From Sphingomonadales bacterium (GTDB lineage Bacteria; Pseudomonadota; Alphaproteobacteria; Sphingomonadales; Sphingomonadaceae), in the NCBI GenBank assembly GCA_018067055.1, contig JAGPVK010000251.1:1-6989 (forward strand): a stretch of 6,989 bases of DNA. The letters are read 5' to 3'. The position numbers and the translations under genes are program-made. The notes below the pieces were generated by a model. The model saw only the letters and a list, made by a program, of their open reading frames with translations, searched no databases and was not told where the DNA came from. Within the stretch, counting starts at the first letter, position 1, and every line of letters begins with the position of its first letter. Below, one piece after another: positions 6,011 through 6,989 of this stretch.

Positions 6011-6032
6011 GCATTGCAATCGATGATGCAGG

Positions 6033-6569
6033 CTATTGATAATCAATGTTAATATTGAAACTGCCGACATAGGCACCGCCAGCCTGATCGGGATTGATCG
6101 TCAATCTTCCCCCAAGCCTGTATGTGATCGACCCGCTGGCGCTGAGGGTGCGATTGCGGGTGCCATTGCCCCCGTCAAAGCGGAACTGATCGACCTGCAT
6201 CTTTTCGGTACCATTGACCCGGGTCAGCTCGATCTGGTTCTGACTCACCGTCATCCGCACCGTTTCCAGCGGTGTACCATAAGCCGTGAAGGTCGCGGGG
6301 GTCTGGGTTCCCCCCAGCGATACCGCATTGCCGGTCAACTGGACTATTGCACCGCTATCCGGGTCGAGGCGGAACCGGCTCAGCGATTTACCGGCGGAAA
6401 AATCGCCAAACCGCAAGTCAGTATCTTTGCTGATGTTGACGCCTTTGCTGACGATGCTCTGGGTTTGACCGCTGCCCGGTGCCGCATGCACGGCCGCCAA
6501 CGGAAAGCAGGCAGCCGCAGAAAAGGACAGCCATAGCCCGTGCCTCATTCTGTACCCATGGCTCCGCAT
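6033..6569 (-). CDS. DUF4402 secreted protein (second of the tandem set)
   Basis: A 178-residue exported protein. The signal peptide spans about residues 1-29 (MRSHGYRMRHG basic region, hydrophobic LWLSFSAAACFPLAAV, site VHA|A). The mature DUF4402 domain includes DLRFGDFSAG, NAVSLGGTQTPATFTAYG, the segment GTEKMQVDQFRFDGG, and the ending YRLGGRLTINPDQAGGAYVG followed by SFNINIDYQ. It has no cysteine after the signal peptide and is likely a beta-sandwich surface or fibre protein. ATG 6567-6569 was chosen: it has GGGGA about 6 nt upstream and gives a good signal peptide. A second ATG seven codons later (6546-6548) is also possible. The segment from VSLGG to the end aligns with the partial gene to the right, showing they are paralogues. 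Confidence 0.85.
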   Translation of the reverse strand: MRSHGYRMRHGLWLSFSAAACFPLAAVHAAPGSGQTQSIVSKGVNISKDTDLRFGDFSAGKSLSRFRLDPDSGAIVQLTGNAVSLGGTQTPATFTAYGTPLETVRMTVSQNQIELTRVNGTEKMQVDQFRFDGGNGTRNRTLSASGSITYRLGGRLTINPDQAGGAYVGSFNINIDYQ

Positions 6570-6640
6570 CGAAAGTCCCCGTAGTTCAAGAGCAAGGCGA
6601 TAGCGCGCAACTGCTAAATATTGTTGAATATCAGGGTTAA

Positions 6641-6668
6641 CTGACCCTTCACCCTTCACCCTTCGCCC
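6641..6668. repeat. Four tandem heptamers upstream of the second DUF4402 gene
   Basis: On the minus strand the units read GGGCGAA, GGGTGAA, GGGTGAA and GGGTCAG: two identical copies flanked by two degenerate ones. The array lies in the 126-nt gap between two DUF4402 genes, about 70-100 nt before the ATG at 6569. A small stem, AGGGT (6633-6637) with ACCCT (6644-6648), overlaps its edge. No clear promoter is visible in this gap. Confidence 0.6.
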
Positions 6669-6695
6669 AGCTCCGCCACAAACTGCCCCGGGCGA

Positions 6696-6989
6696 TCAAA
6701 AATAATCGACCGATACATCAAACGAACCGCGATAGACGCCAGGCTGCTGGTTCGCGCCGACACGCAATTGGCCACCAATATTGAAGGATTGCTCTCCGTC
6801 CGCATTCAGCGTTTTCCGGCGGCGGTCAAAGCGGAACCGGTCGATCCGCATGGTCTCGGTGCCGCCATCCCGGCGGATCAATATAAAGCGTTTCCCGGTC
6901 GAAAGCTGGACCCGCATCAAGGCGGTTCCCGACACTTCAATCGATGCCACCGATCGCGTCCCGCCAAGCGACAGAGCATCGCCGTTACG
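6696..6989 (-). CDS. DUF4402 protein, C-terminal part (first of the set; runs off right edge)
   Basis: The frame is open from the window edge to TGA at 6696-6698, giving the last 97 residues of a DUF4402-type protein; the start and any signal peptide lie outside. It contains DALSLGGTRSVASIEVSG, GTETMRIDRFRFDRR and the family ending IGGQLRVGANQQPGVYRGSF followed by DVSVDYF. These three blocks match the second gene of the set nearly position for position, so the two arose by duplication. Methionines inside the visible part are internal and not starts. There are no cysteines in the visible part. It is presumably secreted like its neighbours. Confidence 0.85.
   Translation of the reverse strand, partial: RNGDALSLGGTRSVASIEVSGTALMRVQLSTGKRFILIRRDGGTETMRIDRFRFDRRRKTLNADGEQSFNIGGQLRVGANQQPGVYRGSFDVSVDYF

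Noticed and set aside
6618..6648. Short AT-rich and AGGGT/ACCCT palindromes upstream of the second DUF4402 gene, considered as a promoter or terminator
   Set aside because: The stems are only 5 bp, there is no T-run, and no -35/-10 pair with good spacing could be found.
1..6989. Defence island, prophage, transposon or CRISPR
   Set aside because: No such genes, terminal repeats or repeat-spacer arrays are visible; CPBP proteins are sometimes called Abi, but here the context is housekeeping.

Overview
The window looks like a chromosomal stretch of a moderately GC-rich alphaproteobacterium, most likely a sphingomonad. I infer this from the protein flavour, including DUF4402 surface proteins beside a TldD operon and a glnK-amtB pair; nothing in the window proves the taxon. 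All eleven protein genes that I can support lie on the minus strand, so transcription runs from high to low coordinates. No rRNA, tRNA, CRISPR array, transposase or integrase is visible, and no gap between genes exceeds 150 bases.

Right end (about 6989 to 5398): three tandem genes for secreted DUF4402-type beta-sandwich proteins. The first is cut by the window edge. The two complete ones have clear signal peptides. The second and third genes (in transcription order) are preceded by small unassigned inverted or tandem repeats. The cluster probably encodes surface or fibre subunits whose export partners, if any, lie beyond the right edge.

Middle (5350 to 976): a small zinc-ribbon gene (zf-CHCC/NDUFS6-like), then a tightly packed run of six genes: tldD (zinc metalloprotease), a DUF924 protein, a CPBP/CAAX-type intramembrane protease, a pyridoxamine-phosphate-oxidase-like flavoprotein, a DUF2007 protein and a patatin-like hydrolase. 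Spacings from tldD onward are 36, about 5, 12 and 6 nt, then a 4-nt ATGA overlap, so an operon is very likely. A strong hairpin followed by a T-run ends it. The tldD start codon sits inside a short AT-rich inverted repeat.

Left end (882 to 1): a textbook nitrogen-control unit. A near-perfect sigma-54 promoter precedes glnK (PII signal protein with Tyr51 in the T-loop), followed 18 nt later by amtB (ammonium channel, N-terminal 158 codons only). GlnK and AmtB work as a pair: GlnK plugs the channel when nitrogen is plentiful and is released when it is uridylylated or bound to ATP and 2-oxoglutarate.

The window is mostly ordinary core genome. The observations most worth a second look are the inverted repeat between the patatin gene and the sigma-54 promoter (terminator, enhancer site, or both), the hairpin over the tldD start codon, the heptamer array between DUF4402 genes, and the DUF4402 cluster itself.
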